Source: Alphaproteobacteria bacterium (GTDB taxonomy: Bacteria > Pseudomonadota > Alphaproteobacteria > Micropepsales > Micropepsaceae). Taken from it: a DNA stretch of 64,000 nucleotides. The stretch spans positions 1-64,000 of the forward strand of contig CANJLC010000005.1 in the NCBI GenBank assembly GCA_947475445.1, given 5' to 3'. Of this stretch, positions 25,599-35,687 are shown piece by piece (position 1 is the first letter of the stretch; each line of letters starts with the position of its first letter). Made by a program: the position numbers and the translations under genes. The notes beneath the pieces are model-generated. The model saw nothing but the letters and a program-made list of their open reading frames with translations. It was not told the DNA's origin and did no database searches.

Positions 25599-26189
25599 TT
25601 AGCCGCAATTCTTGAAGTTCATCGACCGGCAGCGCTGGGACATCTGCGTGCCCTGGTTGATGGCCGCAGCGGTCATGCGCTGGCGCAGATTGTTGCGGTT
25701 GGCGATGGCCTGCGGCACGTTCTGGGAAGCCGCCAGGTCGAACCACATATAGGCCTTGAGCGGGTCAACCCGGGTGCCCTGGCCGTTCAGGAACATCAGG
25801 CCCAGATTGGCCTGCGCGCCGGGATTGCCCTGCGCCGCAGCCGCCTGGAAGAATGTGATGGCCTTGCCAAAGTCGCGCGTCACGCCCCGGCCGTCGCGAT
25901 ACATGCCGCCGAGGTTGTTCTGGCCCAGCGAAGAACCGCTGGCGGCCGAACGCGAGAACCATTGCAGCGCGGTGGTGTAGTTGCGCGGCACGCCGCGGCC
26001 GTTCATGTACATCACGCCGTAATTGTTCTGCACCGTGGGATTGTTGTTGGCCAGCGAACGCCAGCTATTGATGGCGCGGCCATAGTCGCCGCGCTTGTAC
26101 GCGGTGGCGCCATCGGAAAAGGCGTCCGCCATGACGCTCACAGTAGAAAGGGCAAGCATCGCTGCCGCCAGTGTCAGGAATTTGCGCAT
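25599..26189 (-). CDS. Exported Sel1-repeat protein
   Basis: The 196-residue protein has a Sec signal peptide (MRKFLTLAAAMLALSTVSVMA, cleavage near residue 22) followed by three to four Sel1 repeats (VQNNYGVMYMNGRGVPRNY, GQNNLGGMYRDGRGVTRDF, AQANLGLMFLNGQGTRVDP). It ends with a Cys pair (QRCRSMNFKNCG) likely to be disulfide-bonded in the periplasm. GGAGAAC before ATG 26189 decides the start. It is a probable periplasmic scaffold, monocistronic with its own terminator. Confidence 0.82.
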   Translation of the reverse strand: MRKFLTLAAAMLALSTVSVMADAFSDGATAYKRGDYGRAINSWRSLANNNPTVQNNYGVMYMNGRGVPRNYTTALQWFSRSAASGSSLGQNNLGGMYRDGRGVTRDFGKAITFFQAAAAQGNPGAQANLGLMFLNGQGTRVDPLKAYMWFDLAASQNVPQAIANRNNLRQRMTAAAINQGTQMSQRCRSMNFKNCG

Positions 26190-26287
26190 AGTTCTCCACC
26201 GCTCATAAATCACAAACGGCAGATTAACAAAGACGGCCTAACGGGAGGTTACCAGGACGCCGATAGGTTTGTGCCAGAGCGGCACAG

Positions 26288-26509
26288 CTACTTCTTCTGC
26301 GCGTCCTTCAATATGTCGGAAATCGCATCCTTGCCGTCGGGGCTGTGGATCCAGGCTTCCGCCGCCTGCAGGGTGGGGAATTGCAGCGGCACCCGGTGGG
26401 GCTTGTTGCGCTCGGGCACCGGCACCAGCACTTCAAAGGTTCCGGCCAGGCGCACATCCTTGGTTTCGGCGGCATAGGGCGGCGGCAATTTCGGTGTCTT
26501 GTTTTTCAT
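26288..26509 (-). CDS. Hypothetical 73-residue protein coupled to the pseudouridine synthase
   Basis: Soluble, no signal or membrane segment. Features seen are a Lys/Pro-rich start (MKNKTPKLPPPYAAETKD), the middle part VPVPERNKPHRVPLQFPTLQ and an acidic-basic helical end (DAISDILKDAQKK). Its ATG overlaps the stop of the upstream rluB-like gene (ATGA), so it is translated from that mRNA. I recognise no family. Confidence 0.6.
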   Translation of the reverse strand: MKNKTPKLPPPYAAETKDVRLAGTFEVLVPVPERNKPHRVPLQFPTLQAAEAWIHSPDGKDAISDILKDAQKK

Positions 26510-27405
26510 GACGTCTTCTTTCGCTTGCCGCTCGCCGCTTTTTTCGGAGCCTCGCCATGCGCACCCTTTTTTGCTCGGCCTGCCGCTTCGCTACTTGGGG
26601 CCCATGGCTTGTCGTGCGCGGCTTCTACCCGCTTTTTGCGGCCAATGCCAAGCTGTTCGCGCCAAAGCCGGGTGGGAATTTCCTCGACCGCGCCTTCCGC
26701 CAGGTGGCCGAGCTGGAAGGGGCCATAGGAAATGCGGATCAGCCGCGCCACTTTCAGGCCCAGGCTCTCCATCACCCGTTTGACTTCGCGGTTCTTGCCT
26801 TCCTTCAGGCTGACCGTGGCCCAGGAATAATTGCCCTTGGCGCGCTCGATATCGGCGACGATGGGCCCATAGGTGACGCCGGCGATGGTGACGCCCGTGG
26901 CCAGGTTGTCGAGATCGGCCTGGGTGACCTTGCCGAACAGGCGGGCGCGGTATTTGCGCACCCAGCCTGCCGAGGGAACTTCCAGCCGCCGGGCGATCTC
27001 GCCGTCATTGGTCAGCAGCAAGAGGCCTTCGGAATTGAAATCCAGCCGCCCCACCGACACCACCCGGCCCAATGTCTTGGGCAAGGCGGCGAATACGGTG
27101 GGCCGGCCTTTTTCGTCCTTGTGCGTGGTCACCAGGCCGGAAGGCTTGTGAAAGCGCCACAGCCGGGCGGCCTCCGGCTGGGCCAGGGGCTTGCCGTCAA
27201 TCTGGATGACGCTGTTGGCCGTCACTTTCACGGCGGGGGTGGTGAGCAGCGCGCCATCCACCATCACCCGGCCTTCGGCGATCATTTTCTCGGCATCGCG
27301 GCGCGAGCAGATGCCGGCCCGGGCAATGACCTTGGCGATGCGCTCGCCATCGGGCCCGGAGTCCGGCTCGCCTTCTGAATCGTCTTCGGCCACAATGCTC
27401 TCCAT
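26506..27405 (-). CDS. RsuA/RluB/RluE-family rRNA pseudouridine synthase
   Basis: The 299-residue protein has an acidic N-terminal lead (~1-17), an S4 domain (RIAKVIARAGICSRRDAEKMIAEGRVMVDG) and a pseudouridine synthase domain with the catalytic Asp in VSVGRLDFNSEGLLLLTNDGE. Further motifs are YRARLFG, EGKNREVKRVMESLGLKVARLIRISYGP, and a Lys-rich tail (KRKKTS). RluB (23S U2605) is the likeliest ortholog by tail type, but RsuA or RluE cannot be excluded. The start ATG 27405 overlaps the tadA ATG on the other strand within one CATG. Confidence 0.88.
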   Translation of the reverse strand: MESIVAEDDSEGEPDSGPDGERIAKVIARAGICSRRDAEKMIAEGRVMVDGALLTTPAVKVTANSVIQIDGKPLAQPEAARLWRFHKPSGLVTTHKDEKGRPTVFAALPKTLGRVVSVGRLDFNSEGLLLLTNDGEIARRLEVPSAGWVRKYRARLFGKVTQADLDNLATGVTIAGVTYGPIVADIERAKGNYSWATVSLKEGKNREVKRVMESLGLKVARLIRISYGPFQLGHLAEGAVEEIPTRLWREQLGIGRKKRVEAAHDKPWAPSSEAAGRAKKGAHGEAPKKAASGKRKKTS

Positions 27406-27853
27406 GACGGACGCAGAAGCCATAGCACTGGCCTTGCAGGAAGCCAAAGAGGCCGCAATCCGGGGCGAGGTGCCGGTGGGCGCGGTGCTGCTGGGGCCTG
27501 ACGGCGCGCTGCTGGCGCAGGACGGCAACCGGATTGTCGAATACCGCGATCCCACCGCCCATGCCGAAATGCTGGTGCTGCGCAAAGGGGCGGCGGCGCT
27601 GGGCAATGAGCGGCTGACCGGCGCGCAATTGTTCGTTTCGCTGGAACCCTGCGCCATGTGTGCCGGGGCGATGTCCCTGGCGCGGGTGGCGCGGCTGGTG
27701 TTCGTGGCGCAAGACCCCAAGGGCGGCGCCGTGATCAGCGGGCCGCGCTTTTTCGAACAGGCCACCTGCCATCACCGGCCTGTGATCGCGCGCGCGGGGG
27801 ACGCGGCGGCTGCAGGCGAAATGCTGAAGGAATTTTTCCGGGCGCGCCGCTAA
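27404..27853 (+). CDS. tadA: tRNA adenosine(34) deaminase
   Basis: It converts A34 to inosine in tRNA-Arg(ACG). The 149 residues carry the zinc/proton motif HAEM (His53, Glu55) and PCAMCAGAM (Cys83, Cys86), plus GEVPVGAVL and FEQATCHHRP. The start ATG 27404 fits homology (MTDAEAIALALQEA). There is no Shine-Dalgarno sequence just upstream, and the codon shares AT with the divergent rluB-like start, so initiation is probably leaderless or from a promoter inside the neighbour. An ATG at 27395 is an alternative. Confidence 0.92.
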   Translation: MTDAEAIALALQEAKEAAIRGEVPVGAVLLGPDGALLAQDGNRIVEYRDPTAHAEMLVLRKGAAALGNERLTGAQLFVSLEPCAMCAGAMSLARVARLVFVAQDPKGGAVISGPRFFEQATCHHRPVIARAGDAAAAGEMLKEFFRARR

Positions 27854-28044
27854 GCCAGAAGGTCGAGCAGGACGCCGATATGCGGGCTGGTCAGTCCGGC
27901 TTTCACCAGCGCAGTCTTTTCCAGGCTGGTGGCAACCTGTTGCAGCTTGTCGGCTTCATGGGGCGCCGTCGCCTGTTTGGCGGCGCGGCGCAAGTCTCCC
28001 GCATAGGAAACCATCTGCGTCACGGAATTGATCTCTTGTCCCAT
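27850..28044 (-). CDS. Hypothetical small helical protein
   Basis: 64 residues, no signal peptide, predicted almost all helical (EINSVTQMVSYAGDLRRAAKQ, EADKLQQVATSLEKTALVKAG). It convergently overlaps the tadA stop by three bases (CTAA). No recognised family. It is accepted as a gene because its codon pattern resembles that of neighbours and it fills the gap exactly. Confidence 0.5.
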   Translation of the reverse strand: MGQEINSVTQMVSYAGDLRRAAKQATAPHEADKLQQVATSLEKTALVKAGLTSPHIGVLLDLLA

Positions 28045-28094
28045 GGCGCCATGATGACAGTGGCGGCGCCTGGTTCAACGGGAACCCGAAAGCA

Positions 28095-28115
28095 GCGGTA
28101 ACAAAGTCTTACCGC
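28095..28115 (-). terminator. Hairpin adjoining the PAP2 stop
   Basis: GCGGTAA (28095-28101) and TTACCGC (28109-28115) form a perfect seven-base stem with a seven-base loop directly after the PAP2 stop codon on the minus strand. No proper T-run follows, so this is a weak terminator candidate. Confidence 0.35.
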
Positions 28116-28116
28116 G

Positions 28117-28737
28117 CTAGAACCACAAGGGCGCAAAGCCAGCAAAACCAAGCAGCAGCACCTCGCGCGCCGCAATCAGGCCGATGCCGGCGCCGATCAA
28201 AACATCGCTGAGAAAATGCGCCGTGAGCAGGGCGCGCGTTACTGCCAGCACGAAGGCAATGGCGAACCAGACCGGCCACAGCATGGGCCAGACACAGGTG
28301 AAGATCACCGCCACGCAGCAGATGGTCAGCGCATGCCCTGACGGAAAGGAATTATATTCCAGGTTGAAGGCGAAAGGCACGAAACCGTACAGGCCCATTT
28401 CCATGTCGTCGCGCGGACGCCGCCGTCCCAGCACCAGCTTGATGACATGCAGCACCGCGCTGCCGAGTGTCAGGCTGGCGATGAAGGCAAGGGAGTAATT
28501 GATCATCAGCGCGCCTTCCGCTTCTTTGACATGGAAGCGCTTGAACACCGCCGCCACGATCAGCGCCAAAATCGCCGCCGCCAGCCAGTGCCCCGCCTTG
28601 GCGTAATGGGTGATGCCGTCCAGGAATTTGTGGGCCCGGGCGTTCACATGGTCATAGATGAAATGCGCCAGGGCGCGGTCAATCGCCAGGGCGCAAAGCC
28701 CCAGCGCGATCAGGATCAGTCCGGCCCAGAACAGCAT
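28117..28737 (-). CDS. PAP2-family membrane phosphatase
   Basis: The 206-residue inner-membrane protein with about six helices carries the three PAP2 motifs: KLVLGRRRP (Lys100...Arg107-Pro108), PSGH (133-135) and TRALLTAHFLSD (Arg168, His174, Asp178). The class dephosphorylates lipid phosphates such as undecaprenyl-PP, PA or PGP; the substrate is not set by sequence. The start at ATG 28737 begins just before the first helix; an upstream TTG at 28779 is possible. It is downstream of purD on the same strand. Confidence 0.87.
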   Translation of the reverse strand: MLFWAGLILIALGLCALAIDRALAHFIYDHVNARAHKFLDGITHYAKAGHWLAAAILALIVAAVFKRFHVKEAEGALMINYSLAFIASLTLGSAVLHVIKLVLGRRRPRDDMEMGLYGFVPFAFNLEYNSFPSGHALTICCVAVIFTCVWPMLWPVWFAIAFVLAVTRALLTAHFLSDVLIGAGIGLIAAREVLLLGFAGFAPLWF

Positions 28738-28790
28738 GGATGCTGGTTGCCGCGCCCCGGCCCCCAAGTCAACTGGCAATGCCCCGCGGA

Positions 28791-30059
<1,269 letters not shown>

Positions 30060-30105
30060 GCCCGGCCCCTATATTTGCATTCCGGTCTGTAGCATTACTC
30101 CCAGC

Positions 30106-31506
30106 ATGAGCGAACCCCTCTCCAATCTGCCCGAATTTTCGGTCACAGAAATATCCGGCGCCCTCAAGCGCATGGTGGAGGAGAATTTCGCCCTGGTGCG
30201 TGTCCGGGGCGAGATTTCGGGCCTGAAATTCCATTCTTCGGGCCATGTCTATTTCGATCTCAAGGATGACAAATCCGTCCTCAATGCCGTGATCTGGCGG
30301 CCCAGCGTGCCGCGCCTGGCGATCCGGCCCGAATCGGGCATGGACGTTGTGGTGACCGGCCGCCTGTCCACCTATGCCGGTTCGTCGCGCTACCAGATCA
30401 TTGTCGACCAGGTGGAACTGGCGGGGCTTGGCGCGCTGATGGCGCTGCTGGAAGAGCGGCGCAAGAAGCTGACGGACGAAGGTCTGTTCGACGCCTCGCG
30501 CAAGAAGAAACTGCCCTTCCTGCCCGAGGTGATCGGCGTGGTGACGTCGCCCACCGGCGCCGTGATCCGCGATATCATGCATCGGCTCAATGCGCGGTTT
30601 CCGCGCCGGGTGCTGCTGTGGCCGGTGGCGGTGCAGGGCGAAAAGGCGGCGGCGGAAATCGCGGCCGCCATTACCGGCTTCAACAATATGGGCGAAAAAT
30701 TCCCCACACCCGACCTGCTGATCGTGGCGCGCGGCGGCGGCTCGGTGGAAGATTTGATGGCGTTCAATGACGAGGCCGTGGTGCGCGCCGTGGCCGCCAG
30801 CCGCATTCCCGTGATCTCGGCGGTAGGCCATGAGACCGACACCACGCTGATTGATTTCGCCGCCGACATGCGCGCACCTACGCCAACCGCCGCCGCCGAG
30901 CTGGCCGTGCCGGTGCGGGCCGAGCTTCTGTCGCAGACACTGGATTTCCAGCGCCGCATGCTGGCCTGTTTCACGCGCGGGGTGGAACAGCGCCGCCGTC
31001 ATCTCTTGCAATTGGCGCGGGTGCTGCCGCGGGCGGACCAATTGTTCGCCGCGCCGCGCCAGCGCTTCGACATTGCAGGCGACAAGCTGGGCAAGGCGCT
31101 GCTGGCAAATGTCCAGAAACATCGCGGCCGCTTTCACAAGGCGGACGTGCTGTTGCGGCGCAAGGTTCTGGATAATCGCATTGCCCTGGGGCAAGAGCGC
31201 GTTGGCGCCCTGGCGGCGCGGGCACAGCGGGCGCGCGATTCCCGAATTGCCGAAGCCCGCAAGCACCTGGACGGGCTGGCCCGTCTGTTGTCGGGTGTCT
31301 CCTATAGAAGTGTCCTGGAGCGGGGTTTCGCGCTGGTCCGGGGCGATGACGGCAAGGTCCGGCGCAGGGCTGCCGCGCTCAAATCGGGCGAAAATGTGAG
31401 CCTGAGCTTTGCCGATGGCGAGGCGCAGGCCGTGGTGGGCGGTACACCCCGGCCGCCCGCGGCGAAGCCAAAAAAATCTCCCACCGACCAGGGCAATCTG
31501 TTTTAA
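30106..31506 (+). CDS. xseA: Exodeoxyribonuclease VII large subunit
   Basis: The 466-residue catalytic subunit of the ssDNA exonuclease. It has an N-terminal OB-fold (FSVTEISGALKRMVEENFALVRVRGEISG...FHSSGHVYFDLKDD), then the XseA core with GVVTSPTGAVIRDI, ARGGGSVEDLMAFNDE and SAVGHETDTTLIDFAAD...APTPTAAAE. A long helical segment rich in Arg/Ala follows and binds XseB. The start at ATG 30106 is where homology begins. DUF2093 follows after 10 bases. The small subunit is at 14128. Confidence 0.96.
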   Translation: MSEPLSNLPEFSVTEISGALKRMVEENFALVRVRGEISGLKFHSSGHVYFDLKDDKSVLNAVIWRPSVPRLAIRPESGMDVVVTGRLSTYAGSSRYQIIVDQVELAGLGALMALLEERRKKLTDEGLFDASRKKKLPFLPEVIGVVTSPTGAVIRDIMHRLNARFPRRVLLWPVAVQGEKAAAEIAAAITGFNNMGEKFPTPDLLIVARGGGSVEDLMAFNDEAVVRAVAASRIPVISAVGHETDTTLIDFAADMRAPTPTAAAELAVPVRAELLSQTLDFQRRMLACFTRGVEQRRRHLLQLARVLPRADQLFAAPRQRFDIAGDKLGKALLANVQKHRGRFHKADVLLRRKVLDNRIALGQERVGALAARAQRARDSRIAEARKHLDGLARLLSGVSYRSVLERGFALVRGDDGKVRRRAAALKSGENVSLSFADGEAQAVVGGTPRPPAAKPKKSPTDQGNLF

Positions 31507-31516
31507 GATAGCGCGC

Positions 31517-31729
31517 ATGAACAAGATGGATCAGGGCGAGGCAAAGCTGCGTTTTCTCGACGGGGATTACGATGTGCTGGAGCCCGGCACCTATATACGC
31601 TGCGCCGTGAGTGGCGCGCATATCCCGCTGGATGCCTTGCGGTACTGGAGCGTGGATTTGCAGGAGGCCTATGCCAGCCCCGGCCTCGCCACCCAGCGCA
31701 TGCAGGAAAAGGGCCTGGTTCCCAAATGA
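31517..31729 (+). CDS. DUF2093 small protein
   Basis: The 70-residue protein has the DUF2093 core LEPGTYIRCAVSGAHIPLDALRYWSVDLQEAY, typical of alphaproteobacteria and often found beside xseA. It lies 10 bases after xseA and just before the M23 peptidase gene, so the three probably form one transcript. No function known. Confidence 0.85.
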   Translation: MNKMDQGEAKLRFLDGDYDVLEPGTYIRCAVSGAHIPLDALRYWSVDLQEAYASPGLATQRMQEKGLVPK

Positions 31730-31742
31730 TCCGGTCCAGCAA

Positions 31743-32573
31743 GTGAGGCGGCGCGAATTTCTCGCTTCTGGCCTTGCCCTGACCGCCACCTCTGCATTTG
31801 CGGCCGATCCAATCCGTTTCTCCATAACCGGCACGATGGAGCAGGGCAGCCTGGTCCTGGGCAGCGCGCCACCCGGCTCGCTGGCGGCGCTGGATGGCAG
31901 GCCGCTGACGATCACCGCGGATGGCCGCTTTGTGTTCGGTTTTGCCTATGACCAGACCAGGCCGTCCCTGGTGACGGTGCGCTATCCCGATGGCGGCGGC
32001 GACAGCCGTTCCTACACGCCCGCCAGGCGGCAATATGACATCCAGCGGGTCAACGGCCTGCCACAGAATACCGTGACGCCGCCGCCGGAAGTCACGGCCC
32101 GCATCGAGCGCGAGGCGGAGCAGATCTATCTTGCGCGCCTGACCAGCAGCAGCGGCAGCGATTTTCTTTCGGGATTCGACTGGCCCGCGCCTGGCATCGA
32201 AAGCGGCGTGTTCGGCAGCCAGCGCATCGACAATGGGGTGCCGGTGGCGCCGCATTTCGGCGTGGACATGGCCGCGCCGGTGGGAACGCCGATCCATGCG
32301 CCCGCGGAGGGACGGATCAGCATCAGCGCCGACCATTATCTCAATGGCGGCTTTACGCTGATCGATCACGGTCAGGGCGTTTCCACCTCCTACCTGCACC
32401 AGTCCAGGCGGCTGGTGAAGGATGGCGACATGGTCAAGCGCGGCCAGTTGATCGGGTTGATCGGCCAGACCGGCCGCGCCACCGGGCCGCATCTGCACTG
32501 GGCGATGAACTGGTTCCAGGTCCGGCTCGATCCTTCACGCACCACCCGCAAACCCAAGCCTGAACCGCTTTAG
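31743..32573 (+). CDS. Exported M23-family metallopeptidase
   Basis: The 276-residue protein begins VRRREFLASGLALTATSAFA, a twin-arginine-like signal peptide cleaved near residue 20-21. A beta-rich N-domain and a LytM/M23 zinc domain at ~165-260 follow, with all ligands visible: HFGVD (His171, Asp175) and HLH (His250, His252), plus His219. M23 enzymes cut peptidoglycan cross-bridges or stems. The only sensible in-frame start is GTG 31743, 13 bases after the DUF2093 stop. The stop shares TTAG with lpxL. Confidence 0.87.
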   Translation: MRRREFLASGLALTATSAFAADPIRFSITGTMEQGSLVLGSAPPGSLAALDGRPLTITADGRFVFGFAYDQTRPSLVTVRYPDGGGDSRSYTPARRQYDIQRVNGLPQNTVTPPPEVTARIEREAEQIYLARLTSSSGSDFLSGFDWPAPGIESGVFGSQRIDNGVPVAPHFGVDMAAPVGTPIHAPAEGRISISADHYLNGGFTLIDHGQGVSTSYLHQSRRLVKDGDMVKRGQLIGLIGQTGRATGPHLHWAMNWFQVRLDPSRTTRKPKPEPL

Positions 32574-33469
32574 GCCGGCCAGCGCCGATGGATCCAGAGC
32601 CATTGTGATGGCTCTGCCCGTATCATCTCTTCCACCCGGGCCGTGATTTTTTCTGTCAGCGCCCGCGTGTCGGCCGCCTCATCGCCGGTCGGCGCTACGT
32701 CGAGGCCGGGATAGATGCTGACGTCGAAGCGCGCGCTGCGTCCGCGCCGGCGGTTTCCCGCGAACAGGATTCGCAGGCCCATCTTCAGGGCCAGCGCGGC
32801 AGGCACGGGCGTGGTCATGGCGTCGCGGCCGAAGAAGGGCACTGGGATGCCTTCATTGTTCTTCTGGTCCACCAGGATGTAGATGACCTTGCCGGCCCGC
32901 ATCTGTGTGAAGATCTGCCGCGCGCCGCTGTGCTTGCCGATCTGGTCCTTGGGCCCGACAAGTCCGCGCTGGCGCTCAAGCCATCGCGCGACATAGGGAT
33001 TGTTGGGATGGCGCACCATGGTGGCGCCAGGAAAACCCAGAAGCTCGCCGGTGATTGGCATGCTTTCCCAGTTGCCCACATGGGCGGACAGGAACATGAC
33101 ACCTTTTCCTTCCGCGATGACGGAGGGCGCGTCGGCAAGATCGGTGATGGTGAGGCGCGGATCCGGACCGGTCAGGCGGAATTTGTCCAGATGCGGATAC
33201 TCCGCCACGGTGCGGCCGAGATTGTCCCACATCTCGGTGAGAATTTTTTCCCGCTCGGCTTCGCTCTTGTCGGGAAAGGCCATCTTGAGATTTGCGCGTG
33301 CGGTGCGCGCCGGCGGCAGGCGGGAAAACACTGTGCGGCCGATCCAGCCGCCCAGCGCGGACGCCCGATCCAGGCCCAGCAGGCGGAACAGAACCATGAA
33401 GGCGAAGAACAGCGCTGCTTCCGCGCCATAGCGCAGTTTCTGGCCGGATGAGAGGGAGCGGTCCTTCAT
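32570..33469 (-). CDS. Lipid A lauroyl/myristoyl acyltransferase (LpxL/HtrB family)
   Basis: It adds a secondary acyl chain to Kdo-lipid A at the inner membrane. The 299 residues have an N-terminal membrane helix (~16-33), the acyltransferase HX4(D/E) motif at His130-Glu135 (FLSAHVGNWE) and the C-terminal QWLWIHRRWP. GIPVPFFGRDAMTTPVPAALALK is also typical. It is the last gene of the minus-strand lipid A operon, 9 bases after lpxK. LpxL versus LpxM activity cannot be distinguished. Confidence 0.88.
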   Translation of the reverse strand: MKDRSLSSGQKLRYGAEAALFFAFMVLFRLLGLDRASALGGWIGRTVFSRLPPARTARANLKMAFPDKSEAEREKILTEMWDNLGRTVAEYPHLDKFRLTGPDPRLTITDLADAPSVIAEGKGVMFLSAHVGNWESMPITGELLGFPGATMVRHPNNPYVARWLERQRGLVGPKDQIGKHSGARQIFTQMRAGKVIYILVDQKNNEGIPVPFFGRDAMTTPVPAALALKMGLRILFAGNRRRGRSARFDVSIYPGLDVAPTGDEAADTRALTEKITARVEEMIRAEPSQWLWIHRRWPA

Positions 33470-33478
33470 AATCTGGCG

Positions 33479-34411
33479 CTAAACCGCCGCCACAAGCCTG
33501 TCAAGCAAAGCGGCATCATCGAACGCCGCCCGTACCCTGAGAACCGCAATTCCCGCGCGCATTCCCGGCGTCAGCCGCACCAGATCCTTTTCCGTGGTGA
33601 CCAGAATCGCGTCCTGCGCCTCGCGGCGCAAATCCGCGATTTCCGCCGCCGTGTAGGGATGGTGGTCGGCAAAAAACCGGGTGCCGGTCACGATGGCGCC
33701 GGAGGCTTTCAGCGAGGCAATGAATTTTTCCGGGCGACCGATTCCGGCAAAGGCGAAAACCCGCTTGCCCTGGAAGTCTGTGCCTTCGGCAGTCAATCGT
33801 GCCCGCAGCACACAGCTGGAAAATTTTTCCAGGTCAGGATTGCCGTCGCCGATTACAATAACCGCATCGGCGCGCGAAAGGCCCTGTCCGACGGGTTCGC
33901 GCAGCGGGCCTGCCGGAATCATCAGGCCATTGCCAAAGCCGGTCTCGCCGTCCACCACAACCAGCGAAACATCCTTGGCCAGCGCAAAATTCTGGTGGCC
34001 GTCATCCATCACGACTACTTGCGCGCCTTGTGCGACGGCAAGCTTGGCACCCTCGGCCCGGTCATGGGCGACGATGGTGGGCGCGGTGCGCGCCAGCAGC
34101 AGTGCTTCGTCACCAACTTCGGCGGCATTTTGATCCCTGACCAGCAGCGGCCCGCTTTGCCTGCCGCCATAGCCACGCGTCAGAAAAAAAACCTTGTCGC
34201 CGCGTGCCAACAGGCTTTGTGCAACGGCGATTGCCACCGGCGTCTTGCCGCTGCCGCCCGCCGTCAGATTGCCGACGCAGATGACGCGGGCGCTGCAGCG
34301 CCAGGGCGTGCCGCCCGCTTTCACGGCCACGCTCAGGCCATACAACATCCCCAGCGGGCTGAGCAGCAGCGCCAGCGGGCCGCGGCTTTTCCAGAAATCA
34401 GGCGGGCGCAT
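33479..34411 (-). CDS. lpxK: Tetraacyldisaccharide 4'-kinase
   Basis: It phosphorylates the 4' position of the lipid A disaccharide at the inner leaflet. The 310-residue protein has an N-terminal membrane-associated region (GPLALLLSPLGMLYGLSV), the P-loop GNLTAGGSGKT (48-57) and the LpxK signatures GYGG, DEALLLA and VVVMDDGHQN. VDGETGFGNGLMIPAGPLREP is also present. It overlaps waaA by 14 bases, implying tight coupling. Confidence 0.95.
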   Translation of the reverse strand: MRPPDFWKSRGPLALLLSPLGMLYGLSVAVKAGGTPWRCSARVICVGNLTAGGSGKTPVAIAVAQSLLARGDKVFFLTRGYGGRQSGPLLVRDQNAAEVGDEALLLARTAPTIVAHDRAEGAKLAVAQGAQVVVMDDGHQNFALAKDVSLVVVDGETGFGNGLMIPAGPLREPVGQGLSRADAVIVIGDGNPDLEKFSSCVLRARLTAEGTDFQGKRVFAFAGIGRPEKFIASLKASGAIVTGTRFFADHHPYTAAEIADLRREAQDAILVTTEKDLVRLTPGMRAGIAVLRVRAAFDDAALLDRLVAAV

Positions 34412-35687
34412 GGATCATGCCTTCCAGCACGGCAATGGTGCGCGCCACTGCGCCGGCCTGGGTTGCCGCGCCGCGGGCGGCGGCTTCGCCGGTTTGTACG
34501 GCCAAGGCGGGATTTTCCAGGAGTTTTCTTGCCTGGCGCGCGATATCGGCGCTGCTGGCGACATCGCCGAACCCCTGCGCCGACAAGATTGCCTGGTAGG
34601 CGCCCTCGGCACTGGTGCGATGCGGCCCCGCCAGGATGGCGCAGTGAAGCACAGCGGGTTCCAGCGGATTATGCCCCCCCAGCGGCACCAGCGTGCCGCC
34701 GATGAAACAGAATTTCGCCAGGCGATAGAACAGGCCCAACTCGCCCAGGGTGTCGGCGATATAGACCTGCGTATCGTCGCCGATCTGGTCGCCCCCCGCA
34801 CGGCGCGCCGGCTGGCGCGCGCCGCACAGCATGGCGATATCGGGGCCGCGCACCGGATGGCGCGGCACGATGATGGTGAGCAGGTCGGGAAAATGGACGC
34901 GCAGCAGGTCGTGTGCCGGCAACACGGTTTCGTCCTCGCCGGGATGGGTCTGCGCCGCAATCAGGAGCGGGCGCGTGCCGATTTGCGCCTGCAGGGCTTC
35001 CAGCGCATGGGGATCGCAGGACAAGGGCGGCGCATCGGCTTTCAGGCTTCCCACCACCCGCACATCGTGTGCGCCCAGGGCGCGGAAACGCGCGGCAATT
35101 TCTTCATCCTGCGCCAGCACGGCATCGAAGGCGCCGATCAACCGGCGGCCGGATTTGGGGGCCCGTTTCCAGCCTAGCGCAGAGCGCTGCGAAATGCGGG
35201 CGTTGACCAGGGCCAGGCGCATGCCGCGCTGCGCCGCCGCCAGCACGAGATTGGGCCACAAATCGGATTCCACGAACAATCCGGCGTCCGGCTTCCAGTG
35301 ATCCAGGAAGCGCGCCACGGCCTGCGGAATATCCAGGGGTACATACTGATGAATGGCGCGTTGACCATTTGAAGTTTGGGGGGGCAGACGCTGTTCCAGG
35401 ATGCGTGCGCTGGTGACGGTGCCGCTGGTGACTAGTACCGAGCTGCCGCCGGCCATCAGTCTTTCAATCAGGGGGAGGGCGGCAAGGCTCTCGCCCACGC
35501 TGGCGCCGTGAATCCACACCAGCCGCCCGGTGGGGCGCGGGCAGGACGCCACGCCCAGCCTTTCCTGCAGGCGCGAACGGTCTTCCTTGCCGCGCGCGGC
35601 GCGCCGGGACAGCAAGAGATTTGCAAAGGGTGATGCGGCGGTGGTCAGGATCCGCCATGCACGCAAACCCGGCGGCAGCGGCGCCAT
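34398..35687 (-). CDS. waaA: 3-deoxy-D-manno-octulosonic acid (Kdo) transferase
   Basis: It attaches Kdo to lipid IVA. The 429-residue GT30 enzyme has the catalytic motif WIHGASVGESLAALPLI (Glu66), WPNLV, QTHPGEDETVL, IIVPRHPVRG and the C-terminal FCFIGGTLVPLGGHNPLEPA. It overlaps the MsbA-like stop by one base (TGATG) and lpxK by 14 bases. It could be mono- or bifunctional; sequence alone does not tell. Confidence 0.95.
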   Translation of the reverse strand: MAPLPPGLRAWRILTTAASPFANLLLSRRAARGKEDRSRLQERLGVASCPRPTGRLVWIHGASVGESLAALPLIERLMAGGSSVLVTSGTVTSARILEQRLPPQTSNGQRAIHQYVPLDIPQAVARFLDHWKPDAGLFVESDLWPNLVLAAAQRGMRLALVNARISQRSALGWKRAPKSGRRLIGAFDAVLAQDEEIAARFRALGAHDVRVVGSLKADAPPLSCDPHALEALQAQIGTRPLLIAAQTHPGEDETVLPAHDLLRVHFPDLLTIIVPRHPVRGPDIAMLCGARQPARRAGGDQIGDDTQVYIADTLGELGLFYRLAKFCFIGGTLVPLGGHNPLEPAVLHCAILAGPHRTSAEGAYQAILSAQGFGDVASSADIARQARKLLENPALAVQTGEAAARGAATQAGAVARTIAVLEGMIHAPA

